This document shows, piece after piece, positions 8,379 through 17,448 of a stretch of 64,000 nt of DNA. A model generated the notes under the pieces. That model worked only from the letters and a program-made list of their open reading frames with translations, had not been told where the DNA came from and did no database searches. Position 1 is the stretch's first letter. Every line of letters begins with the position of its first letter. This DNA comes from an uncultured SAR116 cluster alpha proteobacterium (GTDB lineage Bacteria; Pseudomonadota; Alphaproteobacteria; Puniceispirillales; Marisalimonadaceae): positions 1 to 64,000 of the forward strand of contig CACHEH010000002.1 in assembly GCA_902578805.1 (NCBI GenBank), given 5' to 3'. A program made the translations under genes and the position numbers.

Positions 8379-9362
8379 TTATGAAAATTCATTCTTAATT
8401 GGTCTCCCAAGTAAGTTTTTTATAATGTCTTTGATATCTGCTTTTTTGTTTATAATTTTATAAATTGCTTCTACGATTGGTAGCTCAACACTAAGGTATT
8501 TAGACAGCGAAATGGCAGCATCTAGAGCGTTTAAACCTTCTACTAGACGTGTGGGGCGCCGATAATTATTTTTAATTATGTCAATACCGTACGCCATATT
8601 TCTAGAATGTGGGCCACTACACGTTAAGCTCATATCTCCAATTCCAGCAAGACCAAAGGCTGTTGCATGATCTCCACCTGCTTTTTTAATTAACTCGCAT
8701 GTTTCTGAAATACCTCTAGTAATAAGTGCTGCTTTAGCGTTATCACCTAATTCTAAACCTTCAACAATACCAGCACCAATGGCAATTATATTTTTTATTG
8801 CACCTGCAATAGATGCCCCCCTTGGATCATTGCTAGGATAAAGTCTTAAATTCGAATTGTGAAATAGTTCACAAATAGAAGTGGCTATATCAATCTGTTT
8901 GTTGGCTACTATTGCAGCAGCAGGCTTGTTATTAGCAATTTCATCGGCAAAAGTGGGTCCAGTTAGTATAGAAAGTAATATATTATGAAATTTATTTTCT
9001 ACAATTTCATTGAAAGTTTCACCCTTTTTTGTTGCAAAACCTTTTGAAGTAATAATTACATTAATTTTGTTTTTAGAAAAAGAGGAGATTTCTTCTATAG
9101 CCTTTAAAACTCTTTTGCTTTCTGTTGTAATAAAAATTAAATCACTACTTTTTATGGCTTTTTCTTTATTTGTGGTTGCTTTTATTAAAGGACTTAATTT
9201 TAAACTCGGGAATCTTTGAGATTTACTATTATTTATTTGTGTTTCTCGTGTCTTATCAGAGACTAATAGAGTAGAGTTATGATTTAGCGTGGAAAGCGTA
9301 ATTGCTAATGCTTGCCCCCATGCACCACCTCCATAAAAACATATATTTGAATAAATTGACAT
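8379..9362 (-). CDS. gpsA: Glycerol-3-phosphate dehydrogenase [NAD(P)+]
   Basis: Makes sn-glycerol 3-phosphate from dihydroxyacetone phosphate for phospholipid synthesis. The 327 aa protein has the N-terminal nucleotide-binding fold GGGAWGQALA (residues 10-19) and the catalytic region GAIKNIIAIGAGIVEGLELG with the conserved Lys and Asn. The C-terminal all-helical domain contains the family-typical LAGIGDMSLTC stretch. The ATG follows the tsaD stop codon directly, with no spacer, so the two are translationally linked; this tsaD-gpsA order is common in alphaproteobacteria. Confidence 0.96.
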   Translation of the reverse strand: MSIYSNICFYGGGAWGQALAITLSTLNHNSTLLVSDKTRETQINNSKSQRFPSLKLSPLIKATTNKEKAIKSSDLIFITTESKRVLKAIEEISSFSKNKINVIITSKGFATKKGETFNEIVENKFHNILLSILTGPTFADEIANNKPAAAIVANKQIDIATSICELFHNSNLRLYPSNDPRGASIAGAIKNIIAIGAGIVEGLELGDNAKAALITRGISETCELIKKAGGDHATAFGLAGIGDMSLTCSGPHSRNMAYGIDIIKNNYRRPTRLVEGLNALDAAISLSKYLSVELPIVEAIYKIINKKADIKDIIKNLLGRPIKNEFS

Positions 9363-10457
9363 TTATGCTTTTGCTCCACTTTTCCCAATATTTTGATGTA
9401 TAGGGTTTATTAAATGTGCATTGGGATCTAATGGCCATCTTGGTCTTGGTTTAAAATTTAAATTACTTTCACCTTCATTTTTATATTTTTCGTAGCCTGC
9501 CCATGCTATCATTGCGCCATTATCTGTGCATAAATTTAATGGAGGCGCAAAAAAAGTACTATCTGTTTCTAAACATAGTTTTTTTAATTCTTCTCTTATA
9601 TATAAATTTGAAGCAACTCCACCTGCAACTACAAGTTGAATTTTAGACATGTTACCTAGAATTTTCTGAAATTTTGCAATTCCTAATCTAGTTCTATCAA
9701 TTAAACAATCTGTTATAGATTTTTGAATGCTTGCTGATAAATCACTTATTATTTTCTTGTTTAATTTGTTTTTCATTGCTATCTGATTAAAAGCTGTTTT
9801 GAGTCCTGAAAAAGAGAAATTTGGATTTTTAGATTTATGCATAGGTCTTGGTAAATAAAAACTCGTTGGATCACCATCTTTAGACATTTTTTCTATCATG
9901 GGTCCACCTGGAAAACCAATTCCAAGTATTTTTGCAGCTTTATCAAAAGTTTCTCCCGCTGCATCGTCTAAAGTTGAACTTATTCTGGTATATTTACCAT
10001 ATTCTATTACAGCTATTATTTGAGTATGACCTCCAGAAACTAAAAGCAGAAGATAAGGATATTCAATATCATTTGTTAAACGAGCAGTTAATGCATGTCC
10101 TTCTAAATGATTTACAGCAACGTAAGGTTTCTCAAGAGACATAGCTAAAGATTTAGCAAACACAGTACCTACAATTACGCCACCAATTAATCCTGGTCCG
10201 CCCGTAGCTGCAATTAAGTCAATGTCTTTTAAATTTAGCTTCGGTTCTTCTAATGCTCTATTAACTGCATGATCTAGGTTAGATAAATGGTCTCTAGCTG
10301 CTATTTCAGGTACAACGCCACCAAAATTATTCAAATTTGAGTTTTGATTGATTACAACATTGGACAAGATATTTTTTTTTGAAGTAACCACGCTAATTGC
10401 TGTATCATCACAACTTGTTTCAATACCAAGTATCTTTATATCATTAAACCCACACAT
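9363..10457 (-). CDS. tsaD: tRNA N6-adenosine threonylcarbamoyltransferase
   Basis: Transfers threonylcarbamoyl to A37 of ANN-decoding tRNAs (t6A). The 364 aa ASKHA-fold protein begins KILGIETSCDDTAISVV and has the metal-binding HLEGH motif (about 117-121), LLVSGGHTQ, DDAAGETFDKAAKILG and VAGGVASN, all as in TsaD/Gcp. AAGGAA lies upstream of the ATG at a suitable distance. It is divergent from hemC across 158 bp and first in an operon with gpsA. Confidence 0.96.
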   Translation of the reverse strand: MCGFNDIKILGIETSCDDTAISVVTSKKNILSNVVINQNSNLNNFGGVVPEIAARDHLSNLDHAVNRALEEPKLNLKDIDLIAATGGPGLIGGVIVGTVFAKSLAMSLEKPYVAVNHLEGHALTARLTNDIEYPYLLLLVSGGHTQIIAVIEYGKYTRISSTLDDAAGETFDKAAKILGIGFPGGPMIEKMSKDGDPTSFYLPRPMHKSKNPNFSFSGLKTAFNQIAMKNKLNKKIISDLSASIQKSITDCLIDRTRLGIAKFQKILGNMSKIQLVVAGGVASNLYIREELKKLCLETDSTFFAPPLNLCTDNGAMIAWAGYEKYKNEGESNLNFKPRPRWPLDPNAHLINPIHQNIGKSGAKA

Positions 10458-10615
10458 AAAATTCCTTAGTAAATTAAAATTTTATTATAAATTAAATTGA
10501 AAACTAAGTAATGCAATATAAAATAATATTGTATGTTTTACGATTTACTATAAGTGTAAAGAAATATTCAAGAATTAATAAATAACTTGATGATGTAAAA
10601 AATTAATAAATTAAA

Positions 10616-11530
10616 ATGACACTTAAAATAAGAATTGCCACTCGAAAATCTGAACTCGCTTTACGACAAGTAGATATTGTTAAGAGTTATCTTGGAGAAG
10701 ATGTTGAAACTGAAACTGTTAAAGTTACTACATCAGGGGACAAAATTTTAAATAAATCTTTATCTGACATTGGAGGTAAAGGTCTTTTTATTAAGGAATT
10801 AGAATATTTTATTTTAAATGGATTTGCAGATATTGCTGTTCACTCAATGAAAGACATAGAAACAGATATTACAAAAAATACTGAAATCTCAGCTGTTCTT
10901 CCAAGAGGTGATAGAAGTGATGTCTTGTTAGGAAATTATGATTCATTCGATGATTTGCCAGATAAAGCAATTGTAGGAACAAGTTCTGTAAGAAGAGCTG
11001 CTTTTGCTAAATATTATAGGCCTGATTTAAACATAAAAATTCTGAGAGGTAATGTTGGAACTCGAATTGAAAAGCTAAACTCTGGATTATATGATGCAAT
11101 TATATTAGCCAAAGCAGGTTTGGATAGGTTAAATATTAACGTTGGTAATATAATTCCAAATGAAATTATTCCTCCAGCATCTTCTCAAGGGGTAATTGCG
11201 ATTCAATCTACTACAAATCACAATAATGAATATCAAAAACAATTAAAGATGCTCTTAAATAAAATTAACGATGAAAGGGCTTTTTTTGAAACTTTAGCTG
11301 AAAGAAGTCTATTAAAAACTTTAGACGGTTCTTGTAGATCTCCAATTTCAGCAAGCGCACATTTTACTGATACTAAAGAATTGATATTGTATGGAGCAAT
11401 TGCAACTTTAGATGGTACGAAGGTAATTAGATCTAAAATCAAAGGATCGAATAAAGACGCAATTAAGTTAGGTAAAGAGTTAGGGAATAAAATTAAAGCT
11501 AAAATTAATGGTGACTTTTTATTTAAATAA
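10616..11530 (+). CDS. hemC: Porphobilinogen deaminase (hydroxymethylbilane synthase)
   Basis: Polymerises four porphobilinogens to hydroxymethylbilane in heme synthesis. The 304 aa protein starts KIRIATRKSELALRQ and includes HSMKDIETD, LPRGDRSDVL, VGTSSVRRAA and LRGNVGTRIEKL. The dipyrromethane cofactor Cys is in LDGSCRSPISA (about residue 242). No clear Shine-Dalgarno precedes the ATG. It leads the hemC-hemD-mitofilin-hemY run. Confidence 0.96.
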   Translation: MTLKIRIATRKSELALRQVDIVKSYLGEDVETETVKVTTSGDKILNKSLSDIGGKGLFIKELEYFILNGFADIAVHSMKDIETDITKNTEISAVLPRGDRSDVLLGNYDSFDDLPDKAIVGTSSVRRAAFAKYYRPDLNIKILRGNVGTRIEKLNSGLYDAIILAKAGLDRLNINVGNIIPNEIIPPASSQGVIAIQSTTNHNNEYQKQLKMLLNKINDERAFFETLAERSLLKTLDGSCRSPISASAHFTDTKELILYGAIATLDGTKVIRSKIKGSNKDAIKLGKELGNKIKAKINGDFLFK

Positions 11531-11554
11531 CTTGATTAAACAAGGAGTTTATGG

Positions 11555-12304
11555 ATTAAAAAATCAAAAAAAATAACTTTTGTCCTTCGAGAGAAAAAAG
11601 ATGCTGAAAGGAATTCACAATATCTAAATGATAATGGTTTTTTTTCAAAACCTTTTCCCATAACAACATTAAAATATGCAGATTTTAAAAGTTTAAATAT
11701 TTCTAAAATTGATTTTAATTATATCATTATAACAAGTCCCAAAGCATTAAAAACTCTTGATGAGATAATTTTAAACACACCAGGCAACCTCACTAAAGAT
11801 ATAAGAATTTTTTCTGTAGGATTTGAAACCACATATCAATTGAAAAAATCATCTTATACTAATATTGTTCAAGCAAATAATAATTCTCAATCTTTACATA
11901 ACTTAATTGTTACAAAAACTAAAAAAGAAGATTATGGTTTGTGGATTGCTGCTAAAAATAGAAGTGCTGAATTTGAAAAAAATTTATCAACTAACAACAG
12001 AAAAATAGAAATTATCGAAGGTTATAGTACCTACCCAATTTTAGAATTATCAAAGTCTTTACAAACGGATTTAATTGAATATGAAATCTTAAATTTAGTA
12101 ATATTTTCATCAAGAAATGTATCAATTGCAAAACAAATTTTAGAAAATTACAATTTATTCAACATTGTAAAAAATAAAGCAACTTTATATGTTAATAGTG
12201 AAAATGTTGCTAAAAAAGCAGAGAGTATAGGTTGGAGAAATATAAAAATTATCAAGAAAAATTTTACTAAAGAATTTTTAGATAATATAATCAAATTACC
12301 TTAG
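11555..12304 (+). CDS. hemD: Uroporphyrinogen-III synthase with an apparent ATT start codon
   Basis: Cyclises hydroxymethylbilane to uroporphyrinogen III, the step after HemC. Weak primary-sequence conservation is usual for this family, but the two-lobed pattern fits: ITFVLREKKDAERNSQYL at the start, IIITSPKALKTL in lobe 1, VIFSSRNVSIAKQIL in lobe 2, and position after hemC. The only in-frame ATG-type start (11840) would remove about 95 residues including lobe 1. The frame opens after a stop upstream, and an ATT at 11555 lies 7 nt after AAGGAG (11542-11547), giving 249 aa, normal for HemD. An out-of-frame ATG at 11551 is followed by GAT TAA. Either ATT is the start or one base is wrong here. 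Confidence 0.88.
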   Translation: MKKSKKITFVLREKKDAERNSQYLNDNGFFSKPFPITTLKYADFKSLNISKIDFNYIIITSPKALKTLDEIILNTPGNLTKDIRIFSVGFETTYQLKKSSYTNIVQANNNSQSLHNLIVTKTKKEDYGLWIAAKNRSAEFEKNLSTNNRKIEIIEGYSTYPILELSKSLQTDLIEYEILNLVIFSSRNVSIAKQILENYNLFNIVKNKATLYVNSENVAKKAESIGWRNIKIIKKNFTKEFLDNIIKLP

Positions 12305-12322
12305 TAAAACAGGGACATAAAG

Positions 12323-13174
12323 ATGATAAAAGCCAAAACTCATAAAGCTAAGAGTGATAAAGAAACAATCATCGACATGGAGCCAGTAAATGAAACACAA
12401 AAAACAATTATTTTAAAAAATCCTATTTTTTTAATTCCATTTATAGCCGTCTTTTCATTTATTATAATTTTAATTTGGTTAACATTATATTATTTGCCAA
12501 ATTATATTGAACAACAGTCAAATAAAATCATTGAACTAAATAACGAGATTGAGACTTTAAAAGATAAAGAAAATACAAAAATTAATGAAATTAACACAGA
12601 AATCAAATTACTTAAAAATAAGCTTAATACTTTAGATTTTAATACTAGCGAGACAATAAACCTTGAGATTAAAAATCAAGGTAATTCTTTGTTATTGATA
12701 AAAGAAGAGCTAGATAAAATCTCAAATAAAATTAAAATTTTAGAAAACAAAAATGAAACAGCAAATAAAAAAATTGAACAAAATGATAATGCCGTCCAAG
12801 TAAAAAGCTCTTATAAATCCAGAAAGTTTTTACAAAATATAGAAAAATATCAAAAAGAACTTATAAAAGAAGGTGAAATAATTATAGAAAAACTTCTCTC
12901 AAAAAAAGACTTTGGTTCATCTTCTAATTACAATGAAATTCTAAGTGAACAAACCTATTTGAATAGATTAAAAAATTATTTTGCAGGTTTTTTAAAACTT
13001 AGAAGGTTTTCGGACAACACCACCCCTAGAGGATTAATTACAATGGCAGAAAAAGAACTTGAAAACAAAAATTTTAATAATTTTTTGTCTATCATAAAGA
13101 CACTTCCTGAGAATTGGAAAGAAACTATAAAAGACTCAATAAATAGGTTTGAAAGAGCATTAAATCAAAATTAA
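12323..13174 (+). CDS. Mitofilin-family membrane protein
   Basis: A 283 aa protein with a charged cytoplasmic N-terminus, one hydrophobic segment (about 35-57) and a long Lys/Glu/Asn-rich coiled coil (about 60-165), then a C-terminal helical domain. Alphaproteobacteria carry a mitofilin/Mic60-like gene between hemD and hemY, and this is that position; Mic60 is implicated in shaping intracytoplasmic membranes and cristae. Primary sequence alone is low-complexity, so the call rests mainly on architecture and location. Starts 18 nt after the hemD stop, with AGGGA upstream. Confidence 0.75.
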   Translation: MIKAKTHKAKSDKETIIDMEPVNETQKTIILKNPIFLIPFIAVFSFIIILIWLTLYYLPNYIEQQSNKIIELNNEIETLKDKENTKINEINTEIKLLKNKLNTLDFNTSETINLEIKNQGNSLLLIKEELDKISNKIKILENKNETANKKIEQNDNAVQVKSSYKSRKFLQNIEKYQKELIKEGEIIIEKLLSKKDFGSSSNYNEILSEQTYLNRLKNYFAGFLKLRRFSDNTTPRGLITMAEKELENKNFNNFLSIIKTLPENWKETIKDSINRFERALNQN

Positions 13175-13189
13175 AAAAAGAGTGAATAA

Positions 13190-14584
13190 GTGATTTTTAA
13201 AATCTTAAAACTAATTATATTTATCTCCATCATATGGTATTTATCAGAGTTTTTTTCTGAGCGTCCAGGTGTGACATTTATAAATTGGATGGAGTGGGGA
13301 ATTCAAATTCCTACTGACAGGTTTATTCTAATTATAATTCTATTTTCTGTAATTTTAATCTTTATTGACAGGATTTGGCTAGCTTTTTTGAATTTGCCAA
13401 AAGCGACATTTAGACGATTTGAAGCTAGCAATAATAAAAAAGTCGAACAAAAATTAGTAAAGGCATTTTTATTAGCAAGTCATGGAGAATTAGAAACTGC
13501 AGCAAAAGAAGCTGCTTTAGTATCAAGGAATACTAAGGATAAAAATTTAGGTAAATTATTAAATACACACATTAATGTCTTTAACAAATTAAATAAAAAT
13601 TCTAATGAAAATGAAGAATTATCAAAAAATTATTTTAAACAGCTTACTGATGAACCATCTACAGCATTTGTTGGTCATTTAGCACTCATGAGACAAGCAA
13701 TATTTGATAAAAAAGATTTAGATGAAATTATTAATGAGGGTCTAAAGGCTCTTAAATTTGAACCTAAGTCAAAACAAATCTTAGAAGTCTTGTTATTTTC
13801 GTATGCAAAGCTGAAAGACATTTCTAATTCTCTGGTATATCTCAATAAATTAAAAAAACTGAATTATATAAAAGATAATATATATAAAAATATATCTGCA
13901 GATTTAAATTATTTGAAGGCACTAGATTACTTGGAAGATGAAAAAAGTGGTCTTGCCACCAATCATTTAAAAGAAGCCTTTAAGCAAAAACCAAGTCATA
14001 TTGAAGCTTCTATGAAGTTGTCAGAGTTGCTTAAAGGTATTAATTCAAAAAATAAATCAATTGCCCAATTAGAAAAAACTTTTTTATTAACCGCTAATCC
14101 TAATGTTTTAGAAGAATTATCAAAAAAATGGAATTTAAAAACTTCAGGATCTCGTGTTTCAAAAGCTATTAACCTTTTGACTAAAAAATCTTCTCAAGAA
14201 ATTAAAAATGATATTAAAATAGAATTGGCATGTTACGCTATTTCAGAGGAAATTTGGGGAGAGGCTGAAAAACTATTAAAAGATATTCCTGAGGATAAAC
14301 TTACAACTAAAGCTTATCAAGCACTAGCTGATATAGCTGGATCTCAAAATAATCCTGAAGTAGTTAAGACTTATCTTGAGAAAGCTGCAAGCGCTAAAGA
14401 AGGATATAATTATTTTTGTTATTCCTGTGGTCATAAAAATCATAATTGGGAATTACATTGTTCAAAATGTGATCAATTAAGTACTATTGATTGGATGAAA
14501 ATAGAAAATAATCAAAATTTTGATGTTTTAAAAATTACTTCAGATAATGGTTCTAATAAATTATCAAATAAAATACTCAATTGA
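13190..14584 (+). CDS. hemY: HemY-type TPR membrane protein
   Basis: Membrane-anchored TPR protein of unresolved biochemical role, genetically linked to late heme synthesis. The 464 aa protein has two hydrophobic segments (about 3-19 and 42-63) around a short loop (family HemY_N), then helical repeats from about 80 to 400, and a C-terminal zinc-ribbon-like end with C-x2-C (CYSCGH) and C-x2-C (CSKCDQ). Starts with GTG, preceded by AAGAG. Its stop region overlaps the 3-prime end of the convergent LysE gene by 21 bp. Confidence 0.88.
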   Translation: MIFKILKLIIFISIIWYLSEFFSERPGVTFINWMEWGIQIPTDRFILIIILFSVILIFIDRIWLAFLNLPKATFRRFEASNNKKVEQKLVKAFLLASHGELETAAKEAALVSRNTKDKNLGKLLNTHINVFNKLNKNSNENEELSKNYFKQLTDEPSTAFVGHLALMRQAIFDKKDLDEIINEGLKALKFEPKSKQILEVLLFSYAKLKDISNSLVYLNKLKKLNYIKDNIYKNISADLNYLKALDYLEDEKSGLATNHLKEAFKQKPSHIEASMKLSELLKGINSKNKSIAQLEKTFLLTANPNVLEELSKKWNLKTSGSRVSKAINLLTKKSSQEIKNDIKIELACYAISEEIWGEAEKLLKDIPEDKLTTKAYQALADIAGSQNNPEVVKTYLEKAASAKEGYNYFCYSCGHKNHNWELHCSKCDQLSTIDWMKIENNQNFDVLKITSDNGSNKLSNKILN

Positions 14585-15196
14585 CATACTAACTAAATAA
14601 ATAGAAAAAATAATTAAAATTATTCCAAAAAATAAAAAAATTATTTTTTGATTAAAGATAATGTGTTTTTTTAATTCTGGAAGATTTACAGAATAGGACA
14701 CTAAAATATACCAGACTGTGTCAATTATTCCTGCTAATAATCCAATTCCAACTTTTTTATAATCATTTAAGTCATTGTTTATAAACTGACTAAAAACAGA
14801 TGTAAAAAAAATTAGAATTTTTGGGTTTATTAAAGATGTTGTAAGTCCCAAAAAAAAGCTATCTGTAACTTTTATTGGGATTATGAAATTTTTGTTTATG
14901 TTTCTTTCATTTGTTTTAAAAAACACCATTTCATAACCGAAAAATATAAGAAATAGTGCACCCATCAATTGAATAAATGGTATTATAAAGGGTAAATTTT
15001 TATCAATTAAACTTAAAGTGTAAATAGAGATCAAGGCATAGAAAAATATACCAAGCCCATGTGCTAATGAAGCAATGATTCCTGACAAAAAGCCTTTAGT
15101 ATTATTTATGTAAATAATTACTAAAACACTTGGTCCAGGTGTTATTGCACCTCCCGCACAAATAAGTGCAATAAACAACCATTCATAAATACCCAT
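14564..15196 (-). CDS. LysE/RhtB family amino-acid exporter
   Basis: Predicted inner-membrane efflux permease of 210 aa with about six hydrophobic segments. The family N-terminus (ICAGGAITPGPSVLVI, with the GPS motif) and the TSLINPKILIFFTSVF segment (NPK after helix 3) are diagnostic for LysE/RhtB. The exported substrate, an amino acid or related amine, cannot be read from the sequence. Confidence 0.88.
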   Translation of the reverse strand: MGIYEWLFIALICAGGAITPGPSVLVIIYINNTKGFLSGIIASLAHGLGIFFYALISIYTLSLIDKNLPFIIPFIQLMGALFLIFFGYEMVFFKTNERNINKNFIIPIKVTDSFFLGLTTSLINPKILIFFTSVFSQFINNDLNDYKKVGIGLLAGIIDTVWYILVSYSVNLPELKKHIIFNQKIIFLFFGIILIIFSIYLVSMSIEYFI

Positions 15197-15222
15197 ATTT
15201 AAATTGAACCTTAAATTAAATT

Positions 15223-15687
15223 TTAAACTAAATTTTCAAACTTATTTTGTCTTAGTCCTTCATAAACTGTTATTGCCACGGAGTTACTTAGATTAAGACT
15301 TCTACTATTCACAATCATGGGTATCCTAAGCTTATTTTTAACTTTTATTTTATCTAAGATATTATTAGGTAATCCGCTGGTTTCATTTCCAAATAAGAAG
15401 CAATCATTTCTTTTAAATTTTATTTTAGTAAAAGTTTTTTTTGCAAATTTGGTGAATGCAAAAATTTCATTAAACTTTATTGAATTTAAACATAAATCAA
15501 AACTATCATGTAAAAAAAAATCGGCATCTTTTTTATAATCTAGGCCGGCTCTTTTAAGTGAATTATTACTTAGATTAAAACCTAATGGTCTAATTAAATG
15601 TAATTGTGTGCCAGTATTAGCTGCTAACCTCATAATATTACCTGTATTAGGGGGTATTTCTGGATTATATAAAATTATATGAAACAT
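15223..15687 (-). CDS. trmL: tRNA (cytidine(34)-2'-O)-methyltransferase, SPOUT family
   Basis: Methylates the wobble nucleotide 2'-OH of tRNA-Leu species. The 154 aa length is right for TrmL, which consists of the SPOUT domain alone. Motif 1 NPEIPPNTGNIMRLAANTG, motif 2 FLFGNETSGLP and motif 3 IPMIVNSRSLNLSNSVAI, which form the SAM-binding trefoil knot, are all present. Followed on the same strand, through small gaps, by LysE. Confidence 0.94.
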   Translation of the reverse strand: MFHIILYNPEIPPNTGNIMRLAANTGTQLHLIRPLGFNLSNNSLKRAGLDYKKDADFFLHDSFDLCLNSIKFNEIFAFTKFAKKTFTKIKFKRNDCFLFGNETSGLPNNILDKIKVKNKLRIPMIVNSRSLNLSNSVAITVYEGLRQNKFENLV

Positions 15688-15706
15688 TAAAATTCTCTAT
15701 CTTAGT

Positions 15707-16156
15707 TTAATTTAGAGACCCTTCTAGAATATATTTTAAGATTCTAACAACTTGATATTGATCTTTTGTAACAGCAGATGCTGCTGCATCTACTTCTTTC
15801 AGTGCATGTTGATGTTCATCATTATGGATTACAATTATAGATTTGTTTAAAGCTGCAGCAAAACCAGCATCAAAAGCAGCATTCCACTGTTTATATTTTT
15901 CTCCAAATTTAACAACAACAATATCAGCATCTTTAATTGCTTTTCTTGTTTTTATAGAGTTAATATTAGCACCTTTACTGTCTTTCCAGAAATTTTTTTC
16001 TTCTTGTCCTAATATTTCGACCCCACAATTATCAGACGCTTCATGATTTGTAATTGGAAAGGAAAAAGAAATATTTAAATTTTCATTTTTGCATAAATTG
16101 ATTATTTCTTCACGCCAATCAGTGTGAATTTCTCCTGAAAGATAAATGTTCAACAT
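15707..16156 (-). CDS. YtoQ family protein
   Basis: A 149 aa soluble protein resembling the YtoQ family, whose function is not established; the fold resembles nucleoside 2-deoxyribosyltransferases. Visible landmarks are IYLSGEIHTDWR at the start, PITNHEASD, DADIVVVKFGEKYKQWNAAFDAG and VIHNDEHQHALKEVD. A longer frame begins at 16201, but the ATG at 16156 has GGGAG upstream and gives the family's usual N-terminus, so I use it. Confidence 0.8.
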   Translation of the reverse strand: MLNIYLSGEIHTDWREEIINLCKNENLNISFSFPITNHEASDNCGVEILGQEEKNFWKDSKGANINSIKTRKAIKDADIVVVKFGEKYKQWNAAFDAGFAAALNKSIIVIHNDEHQHALKEVDAAASAVTKDQYQVVRILKYILEGSLN

Positions 16157-16157
16157 G

Positions 16158-17387
16158 TTAAGCTCCCTTCTTGATATTTTTAGATAATAGTTTCGGTGCA
16201 TGCTTCATGGTAATAGCCAATGAAATGCTTGAAAACATAGCTAATATACACATTCCTAATAAAATAGAATTATAATTATGTCCAAAATCTAATAACATAC
16301 CTACAATTGCTGGACCCAATGAAGTCCCAAACACCATTGTTGATGTTGATAAGGATCTAACAGATCCCAAATTTTTTGTTCCGTAGTAATTAGGCCAAAA
16401 AGTTCCTCCGATTGTCATTGCTAGTCCTTGGGTCATTCCTATAAAGGCAAGTCCAATCATTGCATGAAGATATGTGTTACCAAAAGAAAATATTAACAAT
16501 CCTAAAGACATTGGTAGTAAGTAGAATGGTAGAATTTTGTCAACACCAAATTTGTCTAGTATCCAACCAGAGCATAAGGTAGTGAAAATGGACATTGAAG
16601 TATAGAATGGGAATAGGGCAGTAAAAGAAATTAAAGACCAATCTTTAATTTCTGTTAAGTGAACCATATTAAAAAAGAAGGCAGTAGAAAAAATTGGAGG
16701 AATTAAAAAAGGCACTATCACAGCCCAAAACACCCAATGATTAAGAGCCTCTTTTCTAGTCCAATGCTTATTCTGCATACCTAATTGATTAGAAATGTTT
16801 TCATGTTTACTGTTAGGAATTCTTTCATTAGACAATAATTTCAATATTATAGGTAATAATAATAATAAAATAATCATTCCAACAATCCAACTATTTCTCC
16901 AGCCTATAATTGTGAACAAACTTACAAATATTACTGGGAAAATTGCTTCCCCAATTGAAAATCCCATTATTGATAAAGACAGAGCTTTACCTTTGTTTTT
17001 TCCAAACCATTTACCTATAGCTACAGCAGGTATATGTATTAACATTCCTTGACCAAAAAACCTGAGACCAAAAATTATTAATGGAAGAAGCCAAACAATC
17101 TCAATAAAAGTCATGCTTAAGCAAAGAAGGCTTAGGCAAATTATTACAATTTTTATATTTGATGTAATTTTATATTTATCAATGTAACCACCAAAAATTA
17201 ACATAGCCATTGCAGAAACTAATGTTCCCCCAGAGTAGATAGCGCCCCAATCGCCATGAGATAAATCAAACGCTTGTCTAATTTCACCAGCGAATAATGA
17301 AATAAAAAAAGTTTGTCCAAAACAGGAACTAAAATACAGAAGAGCTGTTGCTAACAACCATCTAGCATTTTCAATTATAAAATTCAT
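16158..17387 (-). CDS. Major facilitator superfamily transporter (oxalate/formate antiporter-like)
   Basis: Twelve-helix secondary transporter of about 409 aa. Helix 1 begins WLLATALLYFSSCFGQTFF, the loop between helices 2 and 3 contains GGYIDKYKI (MFS motif A), and a long charged loop (about 185-210) separates the halves. The general look is that of monocarboxylate/oxalate-formate antiporter-like MFS proteins; the substrate is unknown. I start at the ATG at 17387 rather than the TTG at 17402. Followed by ytoQ in the same direction and preceded by the PhyH and aldolase genes, so it may import their substrate. Confidence 0.82.
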   Translation of the reverse strand: MNFIIENARWLLATALLYFSSCFGQTFFISLFAGEIRQAFDLSHGDWGAIYSGGTLVSAMAMLIFGGYIDKYKITSNIKIVIICLSLLCLSMTFIEIVWLLPLIIFGLRFFGQGMLIHIPAVAIGKWFGKNKGKALSLSIMGFSIGEAIFPVIFVSLFTIIGWRNSWIVGMIILLLLLPIILKLLSNERIPNSKHENISNQLGMQNKHWTRKEALNHWVFWAVIVPFLIPPIFSTAFFFNMVHLTEIKDWSLISFTALFPFYTSMSIFTTLCSGWILDKFGVDKILPFYLLPMSLGLLIFSFGNTYLHAMIGLAFIGMTQGLAMTIGGTFWPNYYGTKNLGSVRSLSTSTMVFGTSLGPAIVGMLLDFGHNYNSILLGMCILAMFSSISLAITMKHAPKLLSKNIKKGA

Positions 17388-17448
17388 AAGGTACCAATCC
17401 AATCGTTAGATGGATTTTATGATACTTAAATAAAGTTTAGGCAATAGT

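Noticed and set aside
10514-10531. CAATAT-ATATTG inverted repeat between tsaD and hemC
   Set aside because: Only 6 bp arms of A/T-rich sequence; expected by chance in such a composition.
11840-12304. A short 154 aa HemD starting at the first ATG
   Set aside because: The preceding 285 bp encode the first HemD lobe in frame and have a strong ribosome-binding site.
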